From the NCBI RefSeq assembly GCF_000369525.1, contig NZ_KB850076.1, positions 78,872-142,871 on the forward strand: a DNA stretch of 64,000 nucleotides, given 5' to 3'. A program made the position numbers and the translations under genes. The notes under the pieces are model-generated. The model searched no databases and had not been told where the DNA came from. It saw only the letters and a list, made by a program, of their open reading frames with translations. This stretch comes from Acinetobacter higginsii. GTDB taxonomy: Bacteria; Pseudomonadota; Gammaproteobacteria; Pseudomonadales; Moraxellaceae. Positions 53,801-62,342 of the stretch are shown here, piece after piece; position 1 is the stretch's first letter, and the number at the start of each line of letters is the position of its first letter.

Positions 53801-54928
53801 ATGAAAGCCAGCAAACTTTTTCAAAACTTAAACTTAGGCCCTTATGTTTTGCAAAACCGTATTGTATTGCCACCATTAACGCGGTCGCGCAGTACTCAGC
53901 CAGGGAATATTCCAAATGAATTGATGGCAACCTATTATCAACAGCGTACCGGGGCAGGATTTATGGTCACCGAAGGTACGCAAATCGAGCCACGTGGTCA
54001 AGGCTATGCTTGGACTCCCGGTATTTACAGTCCTGAACAGATTGCTGGATGGCGTAAAGTGACGGAAGCAGTGCATGCTAAAGGAGGCATTATTTTTGCA
54101 CAACTTTGGCATGTTGGGCGTGTTTCACATACATCTTTGCAACCCAATCATGCATCACCGGTCGCGCCTTCGGCTATTGGGGCTGATAGTAATGTTAAAG
54201 TCTTTATTGAGACCGGGCCCAATGCGGGGGCCTTGGCTGATCCTTCCATGCCACGTGCTTTAAGCAATGCAGAGGTTAAAGAATTAGTGCAACTCTATGC
54301 TCAAGCAGCACGCAATGCCTTGGCTGCTGGTTTTGATGGGGTTGAAATTCATTGTGCAAATGGTTATTTGGTAAATCAATTTATCTCTGCACATAGTAAC
54401 CACCGTGAAGATGAATATGGGGGATCACTAAACAATCGTTTGCGTTTTTTACGTGAAGTAGTACAGGCAGTTGCTGAGGTGGTTGGTGCAGATCGTTTAG
54501 GAGTGCGTTTTGCCCCGCTATTTGAAAGTACAGAGGAAGATCGTGTTTACATGGGGTTGGTTGAAGATGATCCACATGTGACTTATATTGAAGCCATAAA
54601 AATACTTGAAGAAGTTGGGATTGCCTATTTATCGATTGCAGAAGCTGATTGGGATAATGCACCAGAACTTCCTCATGATTTTCGTAAAGATGTCAGAGAC
54701 ACTTTCAGTGGTCGGATTATTTATGCAGGTCGATATACGGCAGAAAGAGGGACTCGAATTTTAGAGGCAGGGCTGGCCGATTTAATTGCATTTGGACGCC
54801 CATTTATTGCGAATCCAGATTTACCCGATCGCATCGCCAATGGCTGGCCATTGAATGCAGTAGATGCAAGCACTATGTATGGTGGGACGGAAAAAGGCTA
54901 TATTGATTATCCAGCTTACGCAGATTAA
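53801..54928 (+). CDS. Old yellow enzyme family alkene reductase
   Basis: The 375-residue FMN protein has LTRSRS near the N-terminus, the ligand-binding HCANGYLVNQF and the family block HREDEYGGSLNNRLRF. It reduces activated C=C bonds and nitro compounds with NADPH and resembles NemA. In E. coli nemA is controlled by NemR (TetR); a TetR gene and a NemR-like box lie nearby. Confidence 0.95.
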   Translation: MKASKLFQNLNLGPYVLQNRIVLPPLTRSRSTQPGNIPNELMATYYQQRTGAGFMVTEGTQIEPRGQGYAWTPGIYSPEQIAGWRKVTEAVHAKGGIIFAQLWHVGRVSHTSLQPNHASPVAPSAIGADSNVKVFIETGPNAGALADPSMPRALSNAEVKELVQLYAQAARNALAAGFDGVEIHCANGYLVNQFISAHSNHREDEYGGSLNNRLRFLREVVQAVAEVVGADRLGVRFAPLFESTEEDRVYMGLVEDDPHVTYIEAIKILEEVGIAYLSIAEADWDNAPELPHDFRKDVRDTFSGRIIYAGRYTAERGTRILEAGLADLIAFGRPFIANPDLPDRIANGWPLNAVDASTMYGGTEKGYIDYPAYAD

Positions 54929-54942
54929 TATTGACTTAATGA

Positions 54943-54977
54943 GTTATTTTGCCAACCTTTGTGGTTGGCAAAATAAC
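54943..54977. terminator. Long hairpin terminator after the OYE gene
   Basis: A perfect 15-bp stem (GTTATTTTGCCAACC with GGTTGGCAAAATAAC) has a 5-base loop. Confidence 0.8.
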
Positions 54978-55011
54978 GACTTAGGATTGCTGTTGCCAGC
55001 ACAATTTCTTC

Positions 55012-55242
55012 TTAAAACAGGCTCTTAAAATTTTTTAGCTGTGTAATGAGCCAACCTGCCAGTGGGAAAGAAATCAGTTGCGTTACTGGCACTAATACTA
55101 TGACTTCAATCAACACCATCATCGGGAAACTTTGATGCTGAGTAATTGGCTTTAATAAAGTGAGTACCAGTAATAGTGTGGGATATAAGCCTAAATATCC
55201 GACTAAAATACGAGTCATGAGGGCTTTAGAAGGAGAATTCAT
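55012..55242 (-). CDS. DUF2798-like small membrane protein
   Basis: The 76-residue protein has two hydrophobic helices (about 11-30 and 42-62, VLIEVIVLVPVTQLI). This size and layout match the DUF2798 family of unknown function. Confidence 0.7.
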   Translation of the reverse strand: MNSPSKALMTRILVGYLGLYPTLLLVLTLLKPITQHQSFPMMVLIEVIVLVPVTQLISFPLAGWLITQLKNFKSLF

Positions 55243-55346
55243 TGTGCGCTATACTCATGGATTGTAAATTGATCTAATAGCAACACATTAATAAGTAATT
55301 ATTGGGCTGCTGTCATTAATTATGTAATTGATATTTAATCTAATTT

Positions 55347-55955
55347 TTATGAATCTTCACTTTTTAATAGAAATTTAGTTGCTCTCAGAGCTTGATGTAA
55401 TGGTGTTTTATCTTTTTGCAACTTACTCAGTAATGCTGCACCTAACCACATTTGGTAAAGTACTTGTGCCAACGTCGAGGCCTCAGTATCTGCTTGGATA
55501 GACTGATCCTGTTTTCCTAAATCAATTAAACCAGCAATACGTTCGATTACATCATCGACGCCAGCGGACATAATGGAGCGCATATCTTCAGATAGATCGG
55601 CAACTTCTGCGGCAAGTTTCACAATTAAACAGCTATCCGCCCAACCACACTGTGTTTCAGGATCTTCTATCCATAAATTAAAATACTCAATCAGCTTTTG
55701 ATAAGGGGATTTATCGCTACGCCATACATCATTTAAACGGACTTGGTAATTGTCTACATAATGCTGTACCAATTCACATCCGAAAGCTTCCTTGGATTGG
55801 AAATAATGATAAAACGAGCCTTTGGGGATCTCACAGCTCTGTAAAATTTCCTGTAATCCTACACCGGTAAAACCTTTATGCAAAATCAGGTCTGAACTAG
55901 TGTTAAGAATGTGTAAGCGTTTCGCTTCAGACTTTTTAATAGGATTAGGCTTCAT
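55347..55955 (-). CDS. TetR/AcrR-family repressor of the electrophile genes
   Basis: The 202-residue protein has the TetR HTH (GFTGVGLQEILQSCEIPKGSFYHYFQSKEAF) and a C-terminal TetR_C-type domain with two Cys residues (ETQCGWADSC) that could sense electrophiles. It is divergent from curA-gst, with a TAGACCAGTCGT operator in between. The same operator upstream of the YqhD-like gene suggests a shared regulon. Confidence 0.9.
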   Translation of the reverse strand: MKPNPIKKSEAKRLHILNTSSDLILHKGFTGVGLQEILQSCEIPKGSFYHYFQSKEAFGCELVQHYVDNYQVRLNDVWRSDKSPYQKLIEYFNLWIEDPETQCGWADSCLIVKLAAEVADLSEDMRSIMSAGVDDVIERIAGLIDLGKQDQSIQADTEASTLAQVLYQMWLGAALLSKLQKDKTPLHQALRATKFLLKSEDS

Positions 55956-55976
55956 ATTAATTATTTACTCTATTGT

Positions 55977-56003
55977 AAAAAATAGACCAGTCGTATTGTT
56001 TTT
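55977..56003. promoter_or_regulatory. Operator between the TetR gene and curA
   Basis: AATAGACCAGTCGTATTG is an imperfect palindrome whose core TAGACCAGTCGT matches the palindrome at 51533-51561 (reverse strand). It lies 28 bases upstream of the TetR start, so it likely mediates autoregulation and control of the divergent curA. Confidence 0.65.
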
Positions 56004-56098
56004 TAGTATAACTCATCTACAATGGTTGTAAAGAAATTTTAATCATAATTTTTGATTGTGAAGAGAAATACTTCTAAATAAAACATGGAGTTATATTT

Positions 56099-57118
56099 GT
56101 GAAAACAGTTATTAATCAACGCATCGTTTTAGCTAAACGGCCAGTGGGTGAGCCAAAACACAGCGATTTTCGTATTGAGCAAATTGAGCTCAATGAACTT
56201 AAACAAGGCGAGATATTGTTAAAGACCATTTACTTGTCACTCGATCCTTATATGCGTGGTCGCATGAGTGATGCTCCTTCATATGCAGCACCGGTTGAAA
56301 TTGGCGAAGTGATGGTCGGTGGAACAGTCAGTCAAGTGGTGGCCTCTAAAAACCCAAAATTTAAAGAAGGCGAGTGGGTTCTTTCCGGAAATGGCTGGCA
56401 GAGCTACGCAATTTCTAATGGGTCTGCCTGTCAAAGCTTAGGTATGCAACCTGAACATCCATCTTGGGCATTGGGTATTTTGGGAATGCCAGGATTTACT
56501 GCTTATATGGGGTTGTTGGACATTGGCCAGCCTAAAGCTGGTGAAACTTTGGTCGTTGCAGCTGCAACAGGACCTGTTGGTGCTACGGTTGGACAGATTG
56601 GCAAACTTAAAGGTTGTCGCGTGGTTGGCGTCGCAGGTGGGGCTGAAAAATGTCGTTATGCAGTAGAAGAACTCGGCTTCAATGCTTGTATCAATCATCA
56701 TGATGAAAATTTTGCAGAACAATTACAACAAGCAGCTCCCAACGGTATTGATATTTATTATGAGAATGTGGGGGGTAAAGTGTTTGATGCTGTATGGCCA
56801 TTGCTTAACTCTGCGGCACGTGTACCGGTGTGTGGTGTGGTTTCCCAGTATAACGCTACCGAGCAAGCACAAGGGCCAGACCGTTTACCGGGCTTTATTT
56901 CTACCCTTTTAAAAAAACGTATTCGCATGCAAGGCTTTATTATTTTTGATGATTATGGCAGTCAGTATCCGGAATTCTATCAGCAAATGTCTGAATGGTT
57001 GAAAGACGGAAAAATCAAATATAAAGAGCATATGGTGCAAGGTTTAGATAACACGATCAATGCTTTCAATGGTATGTTGAAAGGCGAAAACTTTGGCAAA
57101 GTCGTTGTAAAAATTTAA
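56099..57118 (+). CDS. curA: NADP-dependent MDR oxidoreductase, CurA/leukotriene-B4-dehydrogenase-like
   Basis: The 339-residue protein starts with GTG, supported by ATGGAG eight bases before. It has the family blocks LSLDPYMRGRMSD, WALGILGMPGFTAYMGLLDIG and ATGPVGATVGQIGKLKGCRVVG. It reduces double bonds of alpha,beta-unsaturated carbonyls. It forms an operon with the GST gene. Confidence 0.93.
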   Translation: MKTVINQRIVLAKRPVGEPKHSDFRIEQIELNELKQGEILLKTIYLSLDPYMRGRMSDAPSYAAPVEIGEVMVGGTVSQVVASKNPKFKEGEWVLSGNGWQSYAISNGSACQSLGMQPEHPSWALGILGMPGFTAYMGLLDIGQPKAGETLVVAAATGPVGATVGQIGKLKGCRVVGVAGGAEKCRYAVEELGFNACINHHDENFAEQLQQAAPNGIDIYYENVGGKVFDAVWPLLNSAARVPVCGVVSQYNATEQAQGPDRLPGFISTLLKKRIRMQGFIIFDDYGSQYPEFYQQMSEWLKDGKIKYKEHMVQGLDNTINAFNGMLKGENFGKVVVKI

Positions 57119-57134
57119 AAAAATAGGAATTATC

Positions 57135-57773
57135 ATGATTACACTACATCATTTAGATCAATCACGTTCTTTTCGCATTTTGTGGTTACTTGAAGAAATC
57201 AAGCAGCCTTATGAGCTGAAACGCTATTATCGTGACTCAAACACGCATTTGGCCCCTGACTCTTTAAAAACCATCCATCCTTTAGGGAAATCTCCAGTAT
57301 TGGAATGGGATGGCAAAGTTATTGCAGAGTCAGGCGCAATCGTTGAGTTATTAATTCAGAAACTTGCGCCGCATTTAGGACCTGATATGGATGAACCTAC
57401 CTATGTCGATTATCTACAGTGGATTCATTTCTCAGAAAGCTCTGCCATGCTGCCATTTTTATTAAAAACGTTTAATGCGATTGAAACCAAGCAGGGTACG
57501 AAGTTGGTATTTCTAGAAAATTATACCCAAGTTGAGTTCGATAAAGTATTTAGCTATTTAAATGAATATTTAAAAGATAAAGAGTTTCTAGTGGCAGACC
57601 GTTTAACCGGTGCTGACTTTATGATGGGCTTTGGACTACATGCTTTAGTTTATCATATGGGACAAGGTGAAAATTATCCCCATATCCAACGTTATGTAGC
57701 AGGTTTAAGCCAACTACCTAGCTGGCAAGCCGCAGTACAAATTGAACAAAATGGTGTGAAAAGTCAAAAATAG
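57135..57773 (+). CDS. Glutathione S-transferase
   Basis: The 212-residue protein has an N-terminal thioredoxin-like GST domain (MITLHHLDQSRSFRILWLLEE, with cis-Pro in GKSPVLEWDG and ESGAIVELL) and an all-helical C-terminal domain. It conjugates glutathione to electrophiles. It lies 16 bases after curA. Confidence 0.93.
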   Translation: MITLHHLDQSRSFRILWLLEEIKQPYELKRYYRDSNTHLAPDSLKTIHPLGKSPVLEWDGKVIAESGAIVELLIQKLAPHLGPDMDEPTYVDYLQWIHFSESSAMLPFLLKTFNAIETKQGTKLVFLENYTQVEFDKVFSYLNEYLKDKEFLVADRLTGADFMMGFGLHALVYHMGQGENYPHIQRYVAGLSQLPSWQAAVQIEQNGVKSQK

Positions 57774-58185
57774 CAAGATTGATTTTTAAGGCAATTGAGA
57801 AAAAGAATCGTGATTGTCAAGTACAGCTAGTTATAAAATAAGCTGACACATATTTAAGTAAACGCCTAATGAATTTCATCGGGCGTTCTCTATTTTAAAG
57901 ATAAGGAATTACCATTATTTAAGACAAGTTGCGCCTGTTCTTCCACTGTAAATTCCTATCAAAAGAGCTTGAATATCGTGACGGTTACGTTGAAAGATAT
58001 AATCAACTTTTGAAAGAAAGAAACGTGGCTAACGCACAGCAAGATTAAATTATTCCTCGGGGTCTTAAACAAGTAAACTACATCATTTTACTAACATAAA
58101 CACATATACGTAAAAATCAGGCCCCGTTTAACTGGCAATAGTTTTTGAACCCTTGTATAAAAGCTTAAAAGAATCTAGCAAGTCT

Positions 58186-58360
58186 TTATTTAATGTTAAT
58201 ATTCATCCAGTATTGAGGTTTTTTATCTTTTCTTGCCTGTGATCTAGGTTGTAATACTCTAATTTCATACTCACCTGAAGCAGGTAAAATATAAATACCA
58301 TTATCATCAAGCTCTGGAGAATATTCTCCAAGATTGATGGAGTCTTTTAATTGATTACCC
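58186..58360 (-). pseudogene. C-terminal fragment of an unidentified protein
   Basis: The minus strand reads NQLKDSINLGEYSPELDDNG, then IYILPASGEYEIRVLQPRSQ and ends WMNINIK. It looks protein-like but has no proper start, since upstream codons run into the IS3 relic. It is probably the end of a larger gene. Confidence 0.4.
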
Positions 58361-58563
58361 CTGCTCTCAGCATGGCTGTTGGCAATCATAAACCATCTCG
58401 AAAATTAATCGTTCACTCGGACAGAGGAAGCCAATATTGCAGCCATGAATATCGCAATATGATTGAAAAATATGGATTTCAGGCTTCGATGAGTAAAAAA
58501 GGCGATTGCTACAATAATGCACCAAATCAAATGGCAGAGGACTTTTACAAGTTGCCTGCCTAG
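58360..58563 (+). pseudogene. IS3-family transposase relic
   Basis: The frame reads LIVHSDRGSQYCSHEYRNMI, then GFQASMSKKGDCYNNA, the second Asp region of IS3-type OrfB. It ends early and lacks the rest of the gene. Confidence 0.85.
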
Positions 58564-58584
58564 AATCTCCTAAGTAAGAGTGTC

Positions 58585-58658
58585 CTGTTAATCCAGCAAA
58601 CATCAATTCCCGATAAGCCGAAAAGTCCGAAGCAAAGAGATAAATTGAGTTTATAAAA
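58585..58658 (+). pseudogene. Relic of the 3' end of a Fic gene
   Basis: AATCCAGCA and, after a short deletion, the stretch coding IPDKPKSPKQ match 40915-40984 of the intact Fic gene. The frame then reads RDKLSL and stops. Confidence 0.75.
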
Positions 58659-58769
58659 CTAGGTGTTTCCCCCCCCCAAAAAAAAAGCCACTGGATTTCC
58701 ACCTATGCCTATACAACTCTAAATCTGCTACAATTACGCCAATTTTGAATTCCCACTTTTTCAGTTTTA

Positions 58770-58803
58770 GTACATATTTAGAAATGTGTACATAACTGTG
58801 TAC
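58770..58803. repeat. GTACATA repeats at the right island end
   Basis: AGTACATA, GTGTACATA and GTGTACATA occur within 35 bases just upstream of the new prfC start. Similar GTGTACA-type sequences occur at 16018-16041 and 16069 on the left. They may be integrase or excisionase arm sites. Confidence 0.45.
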
Positions 58804-58821
58804 ATATTGTAGATTTTTCTT

Positions 58822-60411
58822 ATGTTTAAAGATGAATTAGCTAGAGAAGTAAAGGCTCGTAGAACCTTTGCCATCATTTCCCACCCCGATGCGGGTAAAA
58901 CCACCATGACAGAAAAACTGTTGTTATGGGGTAAGGCGATTCAAGTTGCTGGTATGGTAAAAAGCCGTAAGTCTGATCGTTCTGCAACGTCGGACTGGAT
59001 GGAAATGGAAAAAGAACGTGGTATCTCGATTACCACATCGGTGATGCAGTTCCCTTATAAAAAGCACACCATTAACTTACTTGATACACCGGGGCATGAA
59101 GACTTCTCAGAAGATACTTACCGTACCTTGACCGCAGTGGACTCTGCGTTGATGGTGATCGATGGTGCAAAAGGTGTCGAAGAACGTACCATTAAATTGA
59201 TGGAAGTGTGTCGTATGCGCGACACACCAATCATTTCATTTGTGAACAAAATGGACCGTGAGATTCGCGAGCCTTTAGAGTTGCTCGATGAAATTGAAAA
59301 TGTCCTGAATATTCGTTGTGTGCCGATTACATGGCCTTTAGGTATGGGGCGTGATTTTGCGGGTGTTTACAATCTGCTAGAAAACAAACTGTATGTCTAT
59401 AAAGCAGGTTTTGGTTCAACCATTACCGATATCGAAGTGCGTGATGGTTATGATCATGCTGATATTCGTGAAAAAGTTGGTGAGTTGGCATGGTCATCAT
59501 TTGAGGAATCACTTGAATTGGTACAAATGGCCAATGAGCCATTAGACCGTGAGTTATTCTTACAAGGTAAACAAACCCCTGTATTGTTCGGTACAGCATT
59601 GGGTAACTTTGCGGTTGACCATGTCTTGGATACCTTTATTAATTGGGCGCCAGAGCCGAAAGCACATCCAACGCAAGAACGTATTGTTGAAGCCAATGAA
59701 GAAGGTTTCACAGGCTTCGTGTTTAAAATTCAGGCCAATATGGACCCGAAACACCGTGACCGTATTGCCTTTATGCGTATTTGCTCAGGTAAGTATGAAA
59801 AAGGTTTGAAAATGAATCATGTGCGTATTGGTAAAGATGTCCGTATCAGTGATGCATTGACTTTCCTTGCGGGCGAGCGTGAGCATCTGGAAGAAGCTTG
59901 GCCGGGTGATATCATTGGTTTGCATAACCACGGGACCATTCAGATTGGCGATACCTTTACCAGTGGTGAAGATTTGCATTTCACCGGGATTCCGCACTTC
60001 GCACCTGAAATGTTCCGCCGTGTTCGCCTAAAAGATCCTTTGAAATCGAAGCAATTGCAAAAAGGTTTGAAAGAATTATCTGAAGAAGGTGCAACCCAAG
60101 TATTTATGCCACAGATCAGTAACGACCTGATTGTTGGTGCAGTGGGTGTGTTACAGTTTGATGTGGTGGCTTACCGCTTAAAAGAAGAATATAAGGTTGA
60201 CTGTATTTATGAGCCAGTCAGTGTGCATACCGTGCGCTGGGTGCATTGTGATGATGACAAGATCCTGAATGAATTCAAGAAAAAAGCACATGACCAGCTT
60301 TCAGTGGATGGCGGTGGTCATCTGACTTATCTTGCACCAAGTCGTGTAAACTTACAGTTAATGCAAGAACGTTGGCCAGACATTCAGTTCCGTAACACAC
60401 GAGAACACTAA
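58822..60411 (+). CDS. prfC: Peptide chain release factor 3 (RF3)
   Basis: The 529-residue translational GTPase has G1 HPDAGKTT (21-28), G3 DTPGH (88-92) and G4 NKMD (142-145). It removes class I release factors after termination. The first codons come from island DNA: residues 8-13 read REVKAR here, against AQVAQR in the displaced fragment at 15802. The protein stays intact after integration. Its upstream region is also island-borne. Confidence 0.98.
   Translation: MFKDELAREVKARRTFAIISHPDAGKTTMTEKLLLWGKAIQVAGMVKSRKSDRSATSDWMEMEKERGISITTSVMQFPYKKHTINLLDTPGHEDFSEDTYRTLTAVDSALMVIDGAKGVEERTIKLMEVCRMRDTPIISFVNKMDREIREPLELLDEIENVLNIRCVPITWPLGMGRDFAGVYNLLENKLYVYKAGFGSTITDIEVRDGYDHADIREKVGELAWSSFEESLELVQMANEPLDRELFLQGKQTPVLFGTALGNFAVDHVLDTFINWAPEPKAHPTQERIVEANEEGFTGFVFKIQANMDPKHRDRIAFMRICSGKYEKGLKMNHVRIGKDVRISDALTFLAGEREHLEEAWPGDIIGLHNHGTIQIGDTFTSGEDLHFTGIPHFAPEMFRRVRLKDPLKSKQLQKGLKELSEEGATQVFMPQISNDLIVGAVGVLQFDVVAYRLKEEYKVDCIYEPVSVHTVRWVHCDDDKILNEFKKKAHDQLSVDGGGHLTYLAPSRVNLQLMQERWPDIQFRNTREH
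58873..58886 (+). repeat. Right attachment-site candidate (attR core)
   Basis: The 14-mer ATCATTTCCCACCC is identical to 15853-15866 and lies inside prfC codons 18-22. Confidence 0.75.
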
Positions 60412-60419
60412 ACTGCACA

Positions 60420-60448
60420 AAAACAGCTTCTAATTAGAGGCTGTTTTT
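60420..60448 (+). terminator. Rho-independent terminator after prfC
   Basis: AAAACAGC pairs with GCTGTTTT, followed by T residues. Confidence 0.85.
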
Positions 60449-60480
60449 AATTGAACGAACTAAAAATAAAGGATGATGCA

Positions 60481-61308
60481 ATGAACACTTTAAAACCACT
60501 TTTTGCTGTCAGTGTATTGATTGGAATGATGGCTTTAACGGCATGTGATCATCCGAATAAAAATGAAAGCACTGCAGAGCAGACCAAAGAACAGGCTGCG
60601 ACATCGGTCGAAAAAGCCGATGTTCTTCCTTACTTAAATATGAAAGAAGCCAAGGCCGATTATGCCTTGCCATTTTGTGAGAAAAAGAACTGTATTGATG
60701 TCGATATCCAAACCATTAAAACCCAAGATGAATGGCTGAATGCGTGGATTGCGAAAAATCAGGCCAACGTGATTCAACAGCAGATTGAGTTAAATAAGAA
60801 TCTAACCTTGCAACAAGCGATTAATGCCTATGTGAAAAAGTCGGATGAATGGCAGGATAAGTATTCTAAAAACAAAGCCTATGAACTGCATTTAACCACA
60901 CGTATTGCCTCGCAACGGAATCAATATGTGTTGTTGCAAGTGGGCGTGGATACGCAACAAGAAGATATTGCGGTGAAAGATCGCTTCTACTTTTTTGTGG
61001 CAGATCGAAAGTTGCAGAAAAGTGTGAGTGTTTTGGATGTGATTCAGAAGAATCAGCAAAATGCCTTAAACCAGATTATTCAAAGCCACTATCAAACATG
61101 GGTAGACAAGCAATCGGCAGAAGTCAAAAAGCAAGTGCCGAAAAAACTGTATTGGGGACAGGCTGATTGGTTCTTTGATGGAGAAGGCATTGGAGTGCAT
61201 TATCGTGCCAATGAAATCAGCAAAGATGCACCACAGTTAGATATTTATTTAACCACTGAACAAAGCAAACAGATGCTACAAGCTGAAATTTACCAGCAAA
61301 TGTTTTAA
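60481..61308 (+). CDS. Predicted lipoprotein, DUF3298/RsiV-like
   Basis: The protein is 275 residues from ATG 60481, which has AAGGA seven bases upstream; TTG 60451 is in frame but inside the terminator. The lipobox is LTAC (Cys18-19 region). The C-terminal half (YQTWVDKQ, ADWFFDGEGIGVHY) resembles the DUF3298 fold of the next gene. Function is unknown. Confidence 0.85.
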   Translation: MNTLKPLFAVSVLIGMMALTACDHPNKNESTAEQTKEQAATSVEKADVLPYLNMKEAKADYALPFCEKKNCIDVDIQTIKTQDEWLNAWIAKNQANVIQQQIELNKNLTLQQAINAYVKKSDEWQDKYSKNKAYELHLTTRIASQRNQYVLLQVGVDTQQEDIAVKDRFYFFVADRKLQKSVSVLDVIQKNQQNALNQIIQSHYQTWVDKQSAEVKKQVPKKLYWGQADWFFDGEGIGVHYRANEISKDAPQLDIYLTTEQSKQMLQAEIYQQMF

Positions 61309-61427
61309 TTGAGACAGAAGTCACTATTCTAAGTTTCGTATAGAAATTGCATGTGCCTGTAGCGGTTTTGCTTTAACTTCGATAGCATTTAAAAATCTTG
61401 TGTAATAACAATGCTGATAGGTTTTAA

Positions 61428-62342
61428 ATGAAAACAATTTCTAAATTTAGCGTTCTCGCATGTGCAATTCTGCTTGCCGCTTGCCAGCCGAAATCAGAAC
61501 CTAAAGAATCACAGGATAAACCGACAGATCCACCAGCGGCACAGCAAACTACCGAGCCGATTTTGCGTGGTGAAACGGTGAAGCTACAGGTGACTTTACC
61601 TGAATGTAAAGGTAATACCTGCCCAGATTTTACCGTTGAACGATTACAAAGTAATTTCCCATTTATTGACCAGTTACTGGATCAGCAGATTCTCGATCAA
61701 CTGAGTAAAATGCTCGATGTCGTTGATGCCGATGCTTCAGCAGCATCTGCTCCAAAAACGACTGAGCAAAAAACAGGTTTAGATGCTCAGGCACAAGCCT
61801 ATGCCAATGCCTTTGTTAAAATAGATGATGAGTTAAAAGCACTGAGTAGTAGTCATCAGATCAGCTTAATGGTTAAGCCTAAAATTTTGCAACCGAAAGG
61901 CCAGCTAGCAACCGTAGTGTTGAATAGCAGCAGTTATTTGGGTGGAGCGCATGGTTCAACCTCACAACGTTACTATAACTTTGATTTAGCGAACCAAAAA
62001 CAGATTCAATTGCATGACCTATTATTGCCGAAGCAAAAAGCAACTTTAGACAAACTGGCGCATGACGCATTTAAAGTGTGGATTGTCGATTCAAAACTTG
62101 CAACAGATCCGAAAGAATATGAACAGGCTTGGCCATTCCAAGTCACCGATAATTTCTTATTGGGTGAACAGGGTTTAATTCTGCAATATGGCGAATATGA
62201 GATTGGTCCTTATGTCGTCGGTTTACCGCGATTAGTGATTCCATTTAGTGAGTTACAAGGCGTGTTAAAACCTGAATATTTACCAAAAATTGATACGCCA
62301 GCAGCATCTACCCCCGCTGCAAGTACGCCAAGTCAAAGTTAA
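61428..62342 (+). CDS. Lipoprotein with DUF3298/DUF4163-type domain
   Basis: The 304-residue protein has lipobox LLAAC (Cys19). A YLGGAHGSTSQRYYNFDLANQKQIQL block followed by FLLGEQGLILQYGEYEIGPYVVG and IPFSELQGVL is typical of DUF3298/RsiV-like proteins. An Ala/Ser/Pro-rich tail follows. It overlaps the start of the TatD gene by one base. Confidence 0.88.
   Translation: MKTISKFSVLACAILLAACQPKSEPKESQDKPTDPPAAQQTTEPILRGETVKLQVTLPECKGNTCPDFTVERLQSNFPFIDQLLDQQILDQLSKMLDVVDADASAASAPKTTEQKTGLDAQAQAYANAFVKIDDELKALSSSHQISLMVKPKILQPKGQLATVVLNSSSYLGGAHGSTSQRYYNFDLANQKQIQLHDLLLPKQKATLDKLAHDAFKVWIVDSKLATDPKEYEQAWPFQVTDNFLLGEQGLILQYGEYEIGPYVVGLPRLVIPFSELQGVLKPEYLPKIDTPAASTPAASTPSQS

Larger units (their letters stand above)
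57774..58821. other. Relic-rich right end of the island
   Basis: A hairpin (AACGCC with GGCGTT) at 57861-57887 may terminate curA-gst. A 41-codon open stretch at 57923-58048 ends ERYNQLLKERNVANAQQD and is unassigned. After it come a gene fragment, an IS3 relic, a Fic relic, a C-run/A-run near 58669-58687 and a second prfC upstream region. Confidence 0.6.
15853..58886. mobile_element. 43-kb genomic island inserted in prfC
   Basis: Both boundaries lie in the same prfC sequence. The 14-mer ATCATTTCCCACCC occurs at 15853-15866 and 58873-58886, inside a 23-base match with one further difference. The left end has a tyrosine integrase and an AlpA-like gene; the right end carries a substitute prfC 5' end and upstream region. 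Content is accessory throughout: replication-initiator-like, recombination, restriction, Fic, IS and detoxification genes. prfC is a known integration site of SXT/R391 elements, but no conjugation genes are visible here. Confidence 0.9.

Noticed and set aside
58367..58702. 111-codon minus-strand frame at the right end
   Set aside because: It crosses the IS3 and Fic relics in antisense and a homopolymer run; no protein character.
15853..58886. SXT/R391-type conjugative element
   Set aside because: Only the prfC site is shared; no relaxase, coupling protein or type IV secretion genes are visible.
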